Shown: piece by piece, positions 34,668 to 42,126 of the stretch
Layout of the letters: every line of letters begins with the position of its first letter
Numbering within the stretch: the stretch's first letter is position 1
Source of the DNA: an uncultured Clostridia bacterium
Lineage (GTDB): Bacteria; Bacillota; Clostridia; TANB77; CAG-508
NCBI GenBank assembly: GCA_928721915.1
Contig: CAKMVZ010000001.1
Location: forward strand, 496,001 to 560,000
Length of the DNA: 64,000 bases
Direction of reading: 5' to 3'
Translations under genes and position numbers: made by a program
Notes under the pieces: model-generated
Database searches by the model: none
What the model saw: the letters and a program-made list of their open reading frames with translations, nothing else
Told to the model about the DNA's origin: nothing

Positions 34668-35224
34668 AAAATTTAGTAGTTTTTTTAGTATTTATAATTT
34701 ATACAATACTTATATTTTTTATAAGTAACCAAATAATAATTTTATTTATTTTTATATTTAATTTGATTTTATTTTTAGTTTTTAAATTAAGTTTTAAAAA
34801 TTTATTATATAATTTAAAATGGGCAAGTTTTGTTATAATTTTTACTAGTTTAATAAATATTTTTTTTGATAATCTTTATTCTGGTTTATTATTAGGAATA
34901 AGATTATTTATATGCTATTTCACAACATACATATATGCTAAAAAAATAAAAATATCAGATTTGTCAGAAGCTATTGAATTATTATTTTATCCATTTAGAA
35001 TTTTTAAAATAAATACGTCTAATATAGGAATAATAATATCAATTGCAATTTGTATGATACCAGTTTTAAGACAGGAAATTTTTTTTGCCAAAAATACTTT
35101 AATCTCTAGGGGGCAAAAATTAAATATTTCTTTTATGACGATAATTTTAAAACCATTACTTATTTCTGTTTTAAAAAGAACAAATGAAATGGAAAAAACA
35201 TTAATTTCAAAAGGATATAAATAA
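34655..35224 (+). CDS. ecfT: ECF transporter transmembrane (T) component
   Basis: A 189-residue membrane protein. It is rich in Phe/Ile with four to five helices; the coupling region contains IPVLRQEIFFAKNTLISRGQKL with the SRG motif that contacts the ATPase and a second conserved end LISKGYK. It is shorter than the usual ~260 residues, with a reduced N-terminal part. It overlaps the ATPase gene by 13 bases, consistent with an S-A-T operon. Confidence 0.75.
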   Translation: MQKIKNLVVFLVFIIYTILIFFISNQIIILFIFIFNLILFLVFKLSFKNLLYNLKWASFVIIFTSLINIFFDNLYSGLLLGIRLFICYFTTYIYAKKIKISDLSEAIELLFYPFRIFKINTSNIGIIISIAICMIPVLRQEIFFAKNTLISRGQKLNISFMTIILKPLLISVLKRTNEMEKTLISKGYK

Positions 35225-35235
35225 ATTTAAAAATT

Positions 35236-35274
35236 ACCTCATATCTTAAATAAAAAAGATAGGAGGTTTTATTT
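35236..35274 (+). terminator. Terminator-like hairpin containing the next gene's ribosome binding site
   Basis: ACCTCATATCTT (35236-35247) pairs with AAGATAGGAGGT (35256-35267) with one mismatch; TTTTATTTTT follows. AGGAGG, the binding site of the gene starting at TTG 35275, is buried in the stem. Confidence 0.65.
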
Positions 35275-35877
35275 TTGAAAAGAAAATATTTAATTTTTTT
35301 AATTTTAATATTTTTTATAATTTTTTTGATTTTTTATTATAAAAATTTTTTAAATGGTAATAATACATTTAAGAAAAGTAATGAAGAAATTATTGAAAAT
35401 ATTTTAAATGAAAATTTAAGCTACAAATCTGAGGCTCAAGTTACTATTTATAGTAATAAGAATGAGAATACTTATATTATAAATCAAGAGGAAACAAAAG
35501 AATATAGTAAATTAGAAGTTGTAAGTAAAGGAGATATTAGTGGACTTATTCTTGAATATAAAGAAAATAAAATGATTTTAAAAAATACAGAATTAAATTT
35601 AGAAAAAATATTTGATAATTATAAAGAATTATCTGGCAATTATTTATTCTTAAAAACTTTTGTGAAAGAATATTTAGAAAGTGAGAATTGCCAAATTTTA
35701 GAAGATGAAGAAAATATTATAATAAAAATTTCTTTACTGGAATTTAATAAATACATAAAATATAAAGAATTATATATAGATAAAAAAACTGGACTACCAA
35801 ATAAGCTTATCATAAAAAATAGTGACAAGCAGATTAAGGTTTGCATAATATATAACAATATAGAAATATTTCAATAA
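35275..35877 (+). CDS. Membrane-anchored LolA/GerS-like protein
   Basis: A 200-residue protein with a strongly hydrophobic N-terminal anchor (residues 4-24) and a beta-rich extracytoplasmic domain (SYKSEAQVTIYSNKNENTY, KLEVVSKGDISGLILEYK, LYIDKKTGLPNKLIIKN). The pattern resembles the LolA-like germination proteins of Clostridia (GerS type), but there is no lipobox cysteine and the assignment is tentative. Start TTG 35275 follows AGGAGG. The gene is adjacent to mazF, an arrangement also seen around GerS-like genes in this class. Confidence 0.5.
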   Translation: MKRKYLIFLILIFFIIFLIFYYKNFLNGNNTFKKSNEEIIENILNENLSYKSEAQVTIYSNKNENTYIINQEETKEYSKLEVVSKGDISGLILEYKENKMILKNTELNLEKIFDNYKELSGNYLFLKTFVKEYLESENCQILEDEENIIIKISLLEFNKYIKYKELYIDKKTGLPNKLIIKNSDKQIKVCIIYNNIEIFQ

Positions 35878-35905
35878 TTACATGTAAGATTTAGGAGTGA
35901 ATATT

Positions 35906-36250
35906 ATGGTAATAAAAAGAGGAGATATGTTTTATGCAGATTTAAGTCCTGTTGTGGGTTCTGAACAGGGTGGTGTAAGACCTGTTTTGATAATTCAAAA
36001 TGATACAGGAAATAAATATAGTCCAACAGTTATTGCAGCAGCGATAACTTCTCAAACAGGGAAAACTAAACTTCCAACTCATATTGGAATTGGTGGAACA
36101 GAAATAGGATTAAAGTCAGAGTCTGTGGTTTTAGCAGAACAAATTCGAACTATAGATAAAAGCAGATTAAAAGAAAAAATAGGTCATATTGATAATAATA
36201 AGCTTATGGAAAAGGTAAATGATGCAATTGGAATAAGTTTTGGATTATAA
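35906..36250 (+). CDS. mazF: MazF/PemK-type endoribonuclease toxin (NdoA)
   Basis: A 114-residue mRNA interferase. KRGDMFYADLSPVVGSEQGGVRPVLIIQND is the family N-terminus with the catalytic arginine in GGVRP; SQTGKTKLPTHIGI and VVLAEQIRTIDKSRL follow. ATG 35906 is chosen because AGGAG lies at 35893-35897; the longer frame from 35897 starts inside the site. No antitoxin gene (NdoAI/MazE type) precedes it in this window, the upstream gene being the LolA-like protein. Confidence 0.9.
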   Translation: MVIKRGDMFYADLSPVVGSEQGGVRPVLIIQNDTGNKYSPTVIAAAITSQTGKTKLPTHIGIGGTEIGLKSESVVLAEQIRTIDKSRLKEKIGHIDNNKLMEKVNDAIGISFGL

Positions 36251-36258
36251 AAAAAGTA

Positions 36259-36287
36259 TTGATTTTTTTAAATAAGTGTTGTATAAT
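36259..36287 (+). promoter_or_regulatory. Promoter of putative antisense antitoxin RNA
   Basis: TTGATT (36259-36264), 17-base spacer, TATAAT (36282-36287). Transcription would start near 36294 and reach the terminator at 36330-36359. Confidence 0.65.
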
Positions 36288-36300
36288 AACTTAAATAAAA

Positions 36301-36323
36301 CTTTAGTATTTATACATTATGTA
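36301..36323 (+). repeat. Direct repeat DRa of the toxin-antitoxin locus
   Basis: CTTTAGTATTTATACATTA plus TGTA; recurs at 36422-36445 with one inserted A. Confidence 0.7.
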
Positions 36324-36329
36324 TAAAAA

Positions 36330-36359
36330 AATACCAGGAATGGTGCTATTCCTGGTATT
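36330..36359. terminator. Shared bidirectional terminator of the toxin-antitoxin locus
   Basis: AATACCAGGAAT and ATTCCTGGTATT form a 12 bp perfect stem. The minus strand continues with seven T; the plus strand tail is weaker. Confidence 0.8.
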
Positions 36360-36367
36360 CTCATTTA

Positions 36368-36439
36368 TTAGTCTTTTTTATCTTTATCTATAATAAGATA
36401 AATAATAATAAGTGCTAACATCTTTAGTATATTATACAT
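36368..36439 (-). CDS. Putative type I toxin, 23-residue Fst-like membrane peptide
   Basis: MYNILKMLALIIIYLIIDKD followed by KKD: one hydrophobic membrane span with a charged C-terminal tail, the layout of Fst/Ldr-type toxins. The minus strand has AGAAAGGAA about 11 bases before ATG, a promoter TTGTTT-17-TATAAT (36483-36511) that starts transcription at about 36476, a 5'-terminal hairpin and a strong terminator right after the stop. A convergent small RNA carries the complementary repeat. Toxicity is inferred; no family match could be tested. Confidence 0.6.
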   Translation of the reverse strand: MYNILKMLALIIIYLIIDKDKKD

Positions 36440-36445
36440 TATGTA
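36422..36445 (+). repeat. Direct repeat DRb over the toxin start codon
   Basis: CTTTAGTATATTATACATTA plus TGTA; covers the toxin ATG (36437-36439, minus strand) and matches DRa at 36301-36323. Confidence 0.7.
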
Positions 36446-36459
36446 ATTACTTCCTTTCT

Positions 36460-36476
36460 GCCTTTAAGCGAAAGGC
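36460..36476 (-). other. 5'-terminal hairpin of the toxin mRNA
   Basis: GCCTTT-CGCTT-AAAGGC on the minus strand, beginning at the predicted transcription start (36476) and ending next to the ribosome binding site. Fst mRNA has a comparable stabilising 5' stem. Confidence 0.55.
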
Positions 36477-36482
36477 TTTTTT

Positions 36483-36511
36483 ATTATATATTATTTGCAA
36501 GTAAAAAACAA
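36483..36511 (-). promoter_or_regulatory. Promoter of the putative toxin mRNA
   Basis: Minus strand TTGTTT (36506-36511), 17-base spacer, TATAAT (36483-36488). Confidence 0.6.
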
Positions 36512-36560
36512 TTACTTTTGAATATTTTGTCTAATTATTGATTATTAATTTTATAAAGAC

Positions 36561-36588
36561 TTGAAAAAATTTAAAAATAGTATATAAT
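36561..36588 (+). promoter_or_regulatory. Promoter of rnc
   Basis: TTGAAA (36561-36566), 16-base spacer, TATAAT (36583-36588). Confidence 0.6.
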
Positions 36589-36641
36589 AATAGTGTTAAA
36601 AATGGTATATAATGCCAAAAATAAAATAAAGGAGAGAAAAG

Positions 36642-37317
36642 ATGGACGAAAAATTATCTCAATTTGAGAAAAATATTCGGATATAATTTTAAAAATAAAT
36701 ATTTATTAAAAACAGCTTTAACTCATACATCTTATGCTTATGAACATAAATGTAAAAGTAATGAACGTTTAGAGTATCTAGGTGATAGTATATTAGAATT
36801 TATAAGTAGTGAATATTTATTTAAAAATTATAATAATTTAAGTGAAGGAGAAATGACTAAAGTTAGATCATATGCAGTTTGTGAAAATGGATTATATGAA
36901 GTTGCTTTAAAGCATAATTTTAGTGATTTCTTATATTTAGGAAAAAGCGAAAGAACTGAAAAAAATAAAAAAAAGGCAATCTTAGCAGATAGCGTAGAAG
37001 CTGTTATTGCAGCAATTTATTTGGACTCTGGGATTGAAGAGGCAAGAAAGTTTGTTATAGAAAGTATAAAGGATTTAATAGAATTTGCAAGTCATAATGT
37101 AGGATTAAAGGATTATAAAACTGTTTTACAGGAGAAGCTTCAAGAAAATGGTGATGTAAAAATTGAATATAAAATATTTAAAGAAACAGGACCAGATCAT
37201 GATAAAACATTTTACGCAGAAGTAGAATGCGAAGGAAAAAAATTAGCAGAAGGAAAGGGAAGAAGTAAAAAAGCTGCAGAAATGCAAGCTGCCAAAAAAG
37301 CATTAGAGATTTTGTAG
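36642..37317 (+). CDS. rnc: Ribonuclease III, +1 shift at C36678
   Basis: Double-strand RNA endonuclease for rRNA and mRNA processing; 224 residues with C36678 skipped. The start MDEKLSQFEKNIGYNF joins through the shift (Ile-C-Gly-Tyr) to KNKYLLKTALTHTSYA. The catalytic signature NERLEYLGDSILEFISSEYLF is present, then ILADSVEAVIAAIYLDSG and the C-terminal dsRNA-binding domain (DYKTVLQEKLQE, GRSKKAAEMQAAKKALEIL). AAAGGAG precedes ATG 36642. Without the shift only a 13-codon leader would be linked to this start. The radical SAM gene follows in the same direction. Confidence 0.93.
36678..36680 (+). other. CGG +1 recoding site in rnc
   Basis: Reads ATT-C-GGA at codon 13. Skipping C36678 gives Asn-Ile-Gly-Tyr-Asn-Phe-Lys; zero frame hits a stop two codons later. 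Confidence 0.8.
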
Positions 37318-37354
37318 AATAAGGAAAATTTGTTATAGAAAGGGAGTGAAATTG

Positions 37355-38420
37355 TTGAAGAGTAAGAAAAAGCAATATATTATCCCAATATTTGTTCCAC
37401 ATTTAGGTTGCCCTAATGATTGTTCATTTTGTAATCAAAGAAAAATAAGTGGTCAATTAAAAAAAGTTACAGAAAATGATGTAAGAGATACAATAGAGTA
37501 TTATTTAAATAATTTTAAAGATAGGAAAGCTTATAAAGAAGTTGCTTTTTTTGGTGGGAGTTTTACAGGTATTGATGTAGAAGAACAGAACAAATTGCTA
37601 AGTGTTGCATATGATTATATAAAAGAAAAAAAGATTGATGGAATTAGAATTTCTACAAGACCTGATTACATAGATAAAAGTATTTTAAAGAGATTAAAAA
37701 AATATAAAGTAAAAACAATAGAACTTGGAGTTCAATCTTCAAATGATTTTGTTTTAAAGAGATGTAAAAGAGGACATAATTTTGAAGATGTAAAAAAAGC
37801 GTCAAAATTAATTAGAAGATATAGATTTACTTTAGGACACCAAATGATGGTTGGCTTACCAGAAAGCTCAGCACTAGATGATTTAAATACTGCAAAAGAT
37901 TTAATAAAATTAAAACCAAAAATAGTTAGGATTTATCCTGTTTTAGTAATAAAAGGTACTGAACTAGAAAAAGAGATGAATAATGGAAAATATGAGCCTT
38001 TATCAGTAGAACAAGCAGTTGAAAGATGTAAAGAAATAATGTATTTATTTAATAAAAAGAAAATAAAAGTAATTAGGATAGGACTTCAATCAACAGATAC
38101 AATTTGTTCTCCAGATAAAGAAACTAGTGAGGTTGTTGGAGGCCCATATCATGAAACTTTTAGACAACTAGTTGAGGCTTCAATTTATTATGATTATATA
38201 ATTGATAAAATCAAGAATTTTAATATGAATGTAAAAGAAGTTTTAATTAGAGTTAATCCACAAGATGTTAATAATGTTGTAGGATATAAGAAAGAAAATA
38301 TAACAAAAATAAAAGAAGTTTATGATGTAAATGCTAAAATAGAGCAAGATATTAAATGTACACCTCGGAAAAATTGAAGTTATTGCTTTAGAAAGTTATA
38401 AAGATTTTAAAGATGAATAG
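37355..38420 (+). CDS. Elp3-like radical SAM protein, +1 shift at C38366
   Basis: A 354-residue radical SAM enzyme with the cluster motif CPNDCSFCNQ (CxxxCxxC) near residue 15, AFFGGSFTGID, ISTRPDYID and TIELGVQSSND, as in Elp3/YhcC-like proteins encoded next to rnc and smc in Clostridia. The substrate is unknown. Skipping C38366 adds the final 18 residues (TPGKIEVIALESYKDFKDE); in zero frame translation ends four codons later. The start is TTG 37355 with AGGGAG at 37341-37346; TTG 37352 or GTG 37346 are less likely. Confidence 0.8.
38366..38368 (+). other. CGG +1 recoding site in radical SAM gene
   Basis: Reads CCT-C-GGA. Skipping C38366 gives Cys-Thr-Pro-Gly-Lys-Ile-Glu-Val-Ile. Confidence 0.7.
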
Positions 38421-38464
38421 AATTTAAAAAAAATAAAATACTAATATCTAAGAGGTAATTTAAA

Positions 38465-39299
38465 ATGAAAAATATTGCTAAAGATATTAGTATTTCAGCT
38501 TTAGGCTGTATTATAGCAGCTTTTGGAACAAGTTCATTTTTGCTTCCAAATATGTTATCAACAGGTGGATTTTCAGGAATAGCAACTATTCTTTATTATT
38601 TTTTTGAATTAAATATTGGAACTACTACAATAATCTTAAATATTCCGCTATTTATTTTTGCGTATTTTAGACTTGGAAAATATTTTGTTACAAAAACTGT
38701 TATTTCAACTCTTATTTTTTCGTTATTTTTAGACATTTTTGAAAAAATGGGACCATTAGTAGATGACAGATTTTTAGCAAGTATTTATGGCGGAATTTTA
38801 ATGGGAATTCGGTTTAGCTTTAATTTTTAAAGTAGAATGTTCTACAGGTGGAACTGATTTAATTGCTAATCTAGTTCAATCATTTAATTCTAATATAAAG
38901 ATGGGAAAAGTACTAGAAATAATAGATTTTTCTGTTGTTTTATTAAATTTAATTTTTTTTAAGGATTTAGAAATAGGATTATATTCTTTTATAGCAATAT
39001 TTTTATATGGAAGAATGTTAGATTTATTTTTTGAAGGAATTAATTTTAGTAAGATGATTTATATTATTTCAGATAAATATGATGAAATTTCAAGAGCAAT
39101 AAATTTGGATTTAAAAAGTGGAGCAACAGGTTTTTATGGAAAAGGTTTGTATAGTGGAAATGAAAGAATAATTATAATGTGTGTTACACAGAGAAAAAAT
39201 ATAATAAAGATAAGAGAAATAGCGCAAAAAATTGATAAAGATGTTTTTATAATTATAACAGATGCAAGAGAAGTTTATGGTTTAGGTTTTAAAGAATAG
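38465..39299 (+). CDS. YitT family membrane protein, +1 shift at C38810
   Basis: A 277-residue member of the YitT family (DUF161 membrane part plus C-terminal DUF2179). Visible: FLLPNMLSTGGFSGIATILYY, LNIPLFIFAYFRLGKYF, the shift segment ILMGIGLALIFKVECSTGGTDLIA, and the soluble end SGATGFYGKGLYSGNERIIIM. Zero frame breaks off after RFSFNF. The function of the family is poorly known. GAGGTAA precedes ATG. The cation efflux gene follows 11 bases later. Confidence 0.82.
38810..38812 (+). other. CGG +1 recoding site in yitT-like gene
   Basis: Reads ATT-C-GGT. Skipping C38810 gives Met-Gly-Ile-Gly-Leu-Ala-Leu-Ile-Phe, a membrane helix. Confidence 0.8.
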
Positions 39300-39310
39300 G
39301 AGATAAATTT

Positions 39311-40175
39311 ATGGAAGATAGATATAGTTCTACTCGGAAAAGCAAGTATTTTAGGAATTTTAGGGAATATTTTTTTGCTTATAATAAAGGGAGTTGCAGG
39401 ATTAATTACTAACAGTCAAGCAATGATAGCAGATAGTGTAAATAGTGCAGGGGACATATTTTCATCGCTTATGACTTACATAGGAAATAAAATAGCAAGC
39501 AGACCTAAAGATGATTCACATAACTTAGGACATGGAAAAGCTGAATATATTTTTTCACTTTTGATTGGTTTATCTATGATGATTATTGCCGTCCAGTTAT
39601 TTATAACATCTATAAATTCTTTAATAAATGGTAGTGAATATAATTTTTCATGGGTTTTAATTATAGTTTGTATTGCAACAATAATTACAAAATTAAGCTT
39701 GTATTTATATACTCATAAATTATCAAAAAAATATGATAATTTATTAATAGAGGCAAATGCAAAAGATCATAGAAATGATTGTTTAGTTACTACTTTTACA
39801 TTAATTTCTTCTTTATTAAGTTTAAAAAATATTTTATGGTTTGATGGTTTAGTAGGTTGTGGAATCTCAGTTTGGATTTTATATACAGGAATTAAAATTT
39901 TTAAAGAAAGTTATGATGTACTAATGGATAAGGCAATAGATGAAGCTGATAAGCAAAAAGTTTTAGAAATAATTGCAAAACATCCAGAAGTAAAGAAAAT
40001 ACAACATTTTAATTCAACACCAGTAGGTTATAAATATCAAATATCTTTTACAATTTTTGTTGATGGAAATTTATCTACTTATGAAAGCCATGAAATTGCA
40101 AATAATTTAGAAGAGGAAATTGATGAAAAAATAGAAGAGGTATATTTAACAATAATTCATGTAAATCCTATTTAA
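39311..40175 (+). CDS. Cation diffusion facilitator family transporter, +1 shift at C39335
   Basis: A 287-residue CDF exporter of divalent metals (zinc, iron or manganese) with six membrane helices and a C-terminal cytoplasmic domain. Metal site: MIADSVNSAGDIFSS (DxxxD) and the second pair in KDHRNDCLV; HNLGHGKAEYIFSL is the conserved loop. C-terminal KIQHFNSTPVGYKYQISF is typical. The shift at codon 9 links the N-terminus MEDRYSSTG to KASILGILGNIFLL. Metal specificity cannot be told. Confidence 0.85.
39335..39337 (+). other. CGG +1 recoding site in cation efflux gene
   Basis: Reads ACT-C-GGA at codon 9. Skipping C39335 gives Ser-Thr-Gly-Lys-Ala-Ser-Ile-Leu. Confidence 0.7.
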
Positions 40176-40198
40176 TCATATGTTAATAATTTTTTAGA

Positions 40199-40330
40199 AA
40201 AATGCCTCAAATTTATTTTTATTATAAAAACCATATTAAAATCTTATTTTTAAAGATATTACTAAAATTTATAAATTTAATTTAGTATAATAAAAAAATA
40301 AAATTTGAAATGCAATTGAGGCATTTTTTT
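40199..40330 (+). terminator. Long-range inverted repeat ending in a T run
   Basis: AAAATGCCTCAA (40199-40210) and TTGAGGCATTTT (40316-40327) are perfect arms 105 bases apart, with T residues after the right arm. It could be a terminator around a small AT-rich insertion; no gene is seen inside. Confidence 0.45.
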
Positions 40331-40341
40331 AAGTAAAATAC

Positions 40342-40370
40342 TTGACAACTGCTTTTTAAAATGTTAATAT
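40342..40370 (+). promoter_or_regulatory. Promoter of tRNA-Leu
   Basis: TTGACA (40342-40347), 17-base spacer, TAATAT (40365-40370), 36 bases before the tRNA. Confidence 0.65.
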
Positions 40371-40406
40371 AATTACTGTTAGTTAGAAAATATAAGTTTA
40401 AAATAT

Positions 40407-40489
40407 GCGGGTGTGGCGAAACTGGCAGACGCGCTAGACTTAGGATCTAGTGGGAGACCGTGGGGGTTCAAGTCCTCTCACCCGCACCA
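40407..40489 (+). tRNA. tRNA-Leu (anticodon TAG)
   Basis: Acceptor arms GCGGGTG and CACCCGC with encoded ACCA end, D-arm GGCGAAACTGGCAGACGC, anticodon loop CTTAGGA giving TAG, a class II variable arm and the T-loop GTTCAAGTC. It reads CTA and related Leu codons. Confidence 0.93.
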
Positions 40490-40531
40490 AACAGAGCTAA
40501 ATTTTAATGAAATTTAGCTCTGTTTATTTTT
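40489..40531 (+). terminator. Terminator of tRNA-Leu
   Basis: AAACAGAGCTAAATTT and AAATTTAGCTCTGTTT, a 16 bp perfect stem followed by ATTTTTATTT. Confidence 0.9.
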
Positions 40532-40532
40532 A

Positions 40533-40628
40533 TTTAAAAACGTAAAACCACTGTTAGAAGAAGATAAATTGCAAATGACAATTCCAGAAAAGCCAAAAAG
40601 CAGGAATCAAAAATATGTTTTGAAATAG
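40533..40628 (+). pseudogene. Remnant C-terminus of an AlbA_2/RecG-like ATP-binding protein
   Basis: Frame with codons at 40542 onward reads VKPLLEEDKLQMTIPEKP followed by KSRNQKYVLK and stop. The MTIPEKPKSRNQKY ending is characteristic of AlbA_2-domain (divergent AAA_4) regulators often found on mobile DNA. No start codon or upstream domain remains. It lies directly behind tRNA-Leu, a usual integration place. Confidence 0.55.
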
Positions 40629-40643
40629 ACTAAAAAATTTTTC

Positions 40644-40672
40644 TTTACTTAGAATTTAAAAAATGATATAAT
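40644..40672 (+). promoter_or_regulatory. Promoter of the GNAT-like gene
   Basis: TTTACT (40644-40649), 17-base spacer, TATAAT (40667-40672). Confidence 0.6.
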
Positions 40673-40708
40673 TATTATCTAAAAAATTTTAAGGAGGGAT
40701 CTTTTATT

Positions 40709-41284
40709 ATGGAATACGAAAAAGAAAGGATATTTTCTAGTGAGAAAGTATTTACAAAACGGCTTGTAGTTGAAAGACTGCAAAGCAGCGATTGGAGTTT
40801 TTTTAAGGCTCTTGCAGGAGATATTGAAGTGCGGAAGTATTTTAAAGAATATCGAAAAGGAAGCAAGAAATTAAAAAAATACTTTTTAGAAGAAATTGTT
40901 GGAAAACAGGATAAGTATACTTTATCACTTGTTATAAGAAATCGTGATGAGGTTCCAATAGGAATTATAAGCTTGTATTTTCTTAAGCAAGGGATATGGC
41001 TTGTAGAATATGCTCTTTTAGATTTTTACCGAAAAAATGGATATGTAAAAGAAGTTTTAAATTATATAATTCAAAATAATTATGAATTTTTATTAACATT
41101 TAAAGCAAGTAATGTATCTATGAATGGGTTAGTTTTTGAAGTTCCTGATGATAATTTAATGTCATCTAATTTGATAAAAGGAATTGCAAGAGAAAATAGG
41201 CTTTATCTAGAGACATCTAAAAGCAGCTTTTATAGTGAATTTGATAGTAAATCAGGGTGGACTTGGCAGAGAATTTATTTGTAA
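40709..41284 (+). CDS. GNAT-like acetyltransferase (RimJ/RimL-type N-terminus), probably acquired
   Basis: A 191-residue protein whose beginning FTKRLVVERLQSSDWSFFKAL and middle VIRNRDEVPIGIISLYFL resemble GNAT acetyltransferases of the RimJ/RimL kind. The later part, where the acetyl-CoA loop should be, is atypical (LLDFYRKNGYVKEVLNYII), so activity is uncertain. AAGGAGGG is an ideal binding site. It uses CGG for arginine at 40760 and 40832 in an unbroken frame, unlike native genes, and sits behind tRNA-Leu and a gene remnant, all pointing to transfer. Confidence 0.55.
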   Translation: MEYEKERIFSSEKVFTKRLVVERLQSSDWSFFKALAGDIEVRKYFKEYRKGSKKLKKYFLEEIVGKQDKYTLSLVIRNRDEVPIGIISLYFLKQGIWLVEYALLDFYRKNGYVKEVLNYIIQNNYEFLLTFKASNVSMNGLVFEVPDDNLMSSNLIKGIARENRLYLETSKSSFYSEFDSKSGWTWQRIYL

Positions 41285-41346
41285 AACTAGCAAATTTATT
41301 TTTCCAAAATATTTCTTAAAAAATTTTTAAAAACTTTTTCGTAAAA

Positions 41347-41391
41347 AGAAAGAGCTAGAGATAAATTAAAAATCTCTAGCTCTTTTTTTAT
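41347..41391 (+). terminator. Intrinsic terminator
   Basis: AGAGCTAGAGAT and ATCTCTAGCTCT form a 12 bp stem followed by seven T. The following 41392-41708 is almost only A and T; I see nothing in it. Confidence 0.85.
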
Positions 41392-41708
41392 TTTTATTGG
41401 GGATTTTATTGTAATTAGTATAAAAGAGTTTTATTAAATGAAGCTTAAAAATTAAATATTATAATTAAATTTATAAAAATTATTTTTAAACTATATTTAA
41501 ACTATAAAAAAGTATTAATTTAAATTTTATAATTAAAACAAAAATAAATTGATTGATATAGTTAATAATAGTAATTAAACCAATTTATAAATTATGAAAA
41601 ATTAACTAATAAAATATTATAAAATAATAATATAATAATATAATCACAATATAATGTATTTAAATGAAAAATTTTATTATTATTAATTTTAGTTAATAAT
41701 AATAAGTT

Positions 41709-42080
41709 TTATTGTTTTTTAATTTTAGGTTTTGAAATTAGAGAAGCAATATATCCGAAAAAATATTGCTGCAGCAATTCCTCCTGCTGCTGATTGTATT
41801 CCTCCTAAAAAAGCACCTATAAATCCAGAATCTTTTGCTTCTGAAATAGCTCCTTTACTAAGAAGATTTCCAAAACCAGTTAGCGGAACTGTTGCACCGC
41901 ATCCAGCAAAATCTATTAAATATTTATAAATTCCGAAGAGCACCTAAAATTACACCTGCGGTAACAAATAAAACTAAAATTCTCGCAGAAGTTAGTTTTG
42001 TTTTATCTATTAATATTTGTCCAATTATACAAATTAAGCCTCCGAACTATAAAGGCTTTTAAAATCATTAACCAATCCAT
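41709..42080 (-). CDS. spoVAE: Stage V sporulation protein AE with three +1 shift sites
   Basis: Membrane component of the SpoVA channel that moves dipicolinic acid into the forespore and out at germination. Skipping the extra base at 42044, 41935 and 41757 gives 122 residues, the normal SpoVAE length: LKAFIVGGLICIIGQILID, LGALGIYKYLIDFAGCGATV, PLTGFGNLLSKGA, FIGAFLGGIQSAAGGIAAAI, FFGYIASLISKPKIKKQ. Each shift restores a glycine. AGAAAGGGA precedes ATG 42080 on the minus strand. It is the last gene of the spoVA group. Confidence 0.85.
41755..41757 (-). other. CGG +1 recoding site 3 in spoVAE
   Basis: Minus strand reads TTT-C-GGA. Skipping the base at 41757 gives Phe-Phe-Gly-Tyr-Ile-Ala. Confidence 0.8.
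41933..41935 (-). other. CGG +1 recoding site 2 in spoVAE
   Basis: Minus strand reads CTT-C-GGA. Skipping the base at 41935 gives Gly-Ala-Leu-Gly-Ile-Tyr. Confidence 0.8.
42042..42044 (-). other. CGG +1 recoding site 1 in spoVAE
   Basis: Minus strand reads GTT-C-GGA at codon 13. Skipping the base at 42044 gives Phe-Ile-Val-Gly-Gly-Leu-Ile. Confidence 0.8.
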
Positions 42081-42126
42081 AAAAGTCCCTTTCTAAAAAT
42101 CTTAAGTATAAGATTTTATATATTTT

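Larger units (their letters stand above)
36294..36362 (+). ncRNA. Putative Fst/par-type antisense antitoxin RNA
   Basis: About 68 nt RNA inferred from the promoter at 36259-36287 and the hairpin at 36330-36359. Its 5' part (36301-36323) repeats the sequence found around the start codon of the small toxin gene (36422-36445), so it is complementary to the toxin mRNA start region on the opposite strand. It converges with the toxin mRNA on one terminator, as RNA II does in par/Fst loci. Confidence 0.6.
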
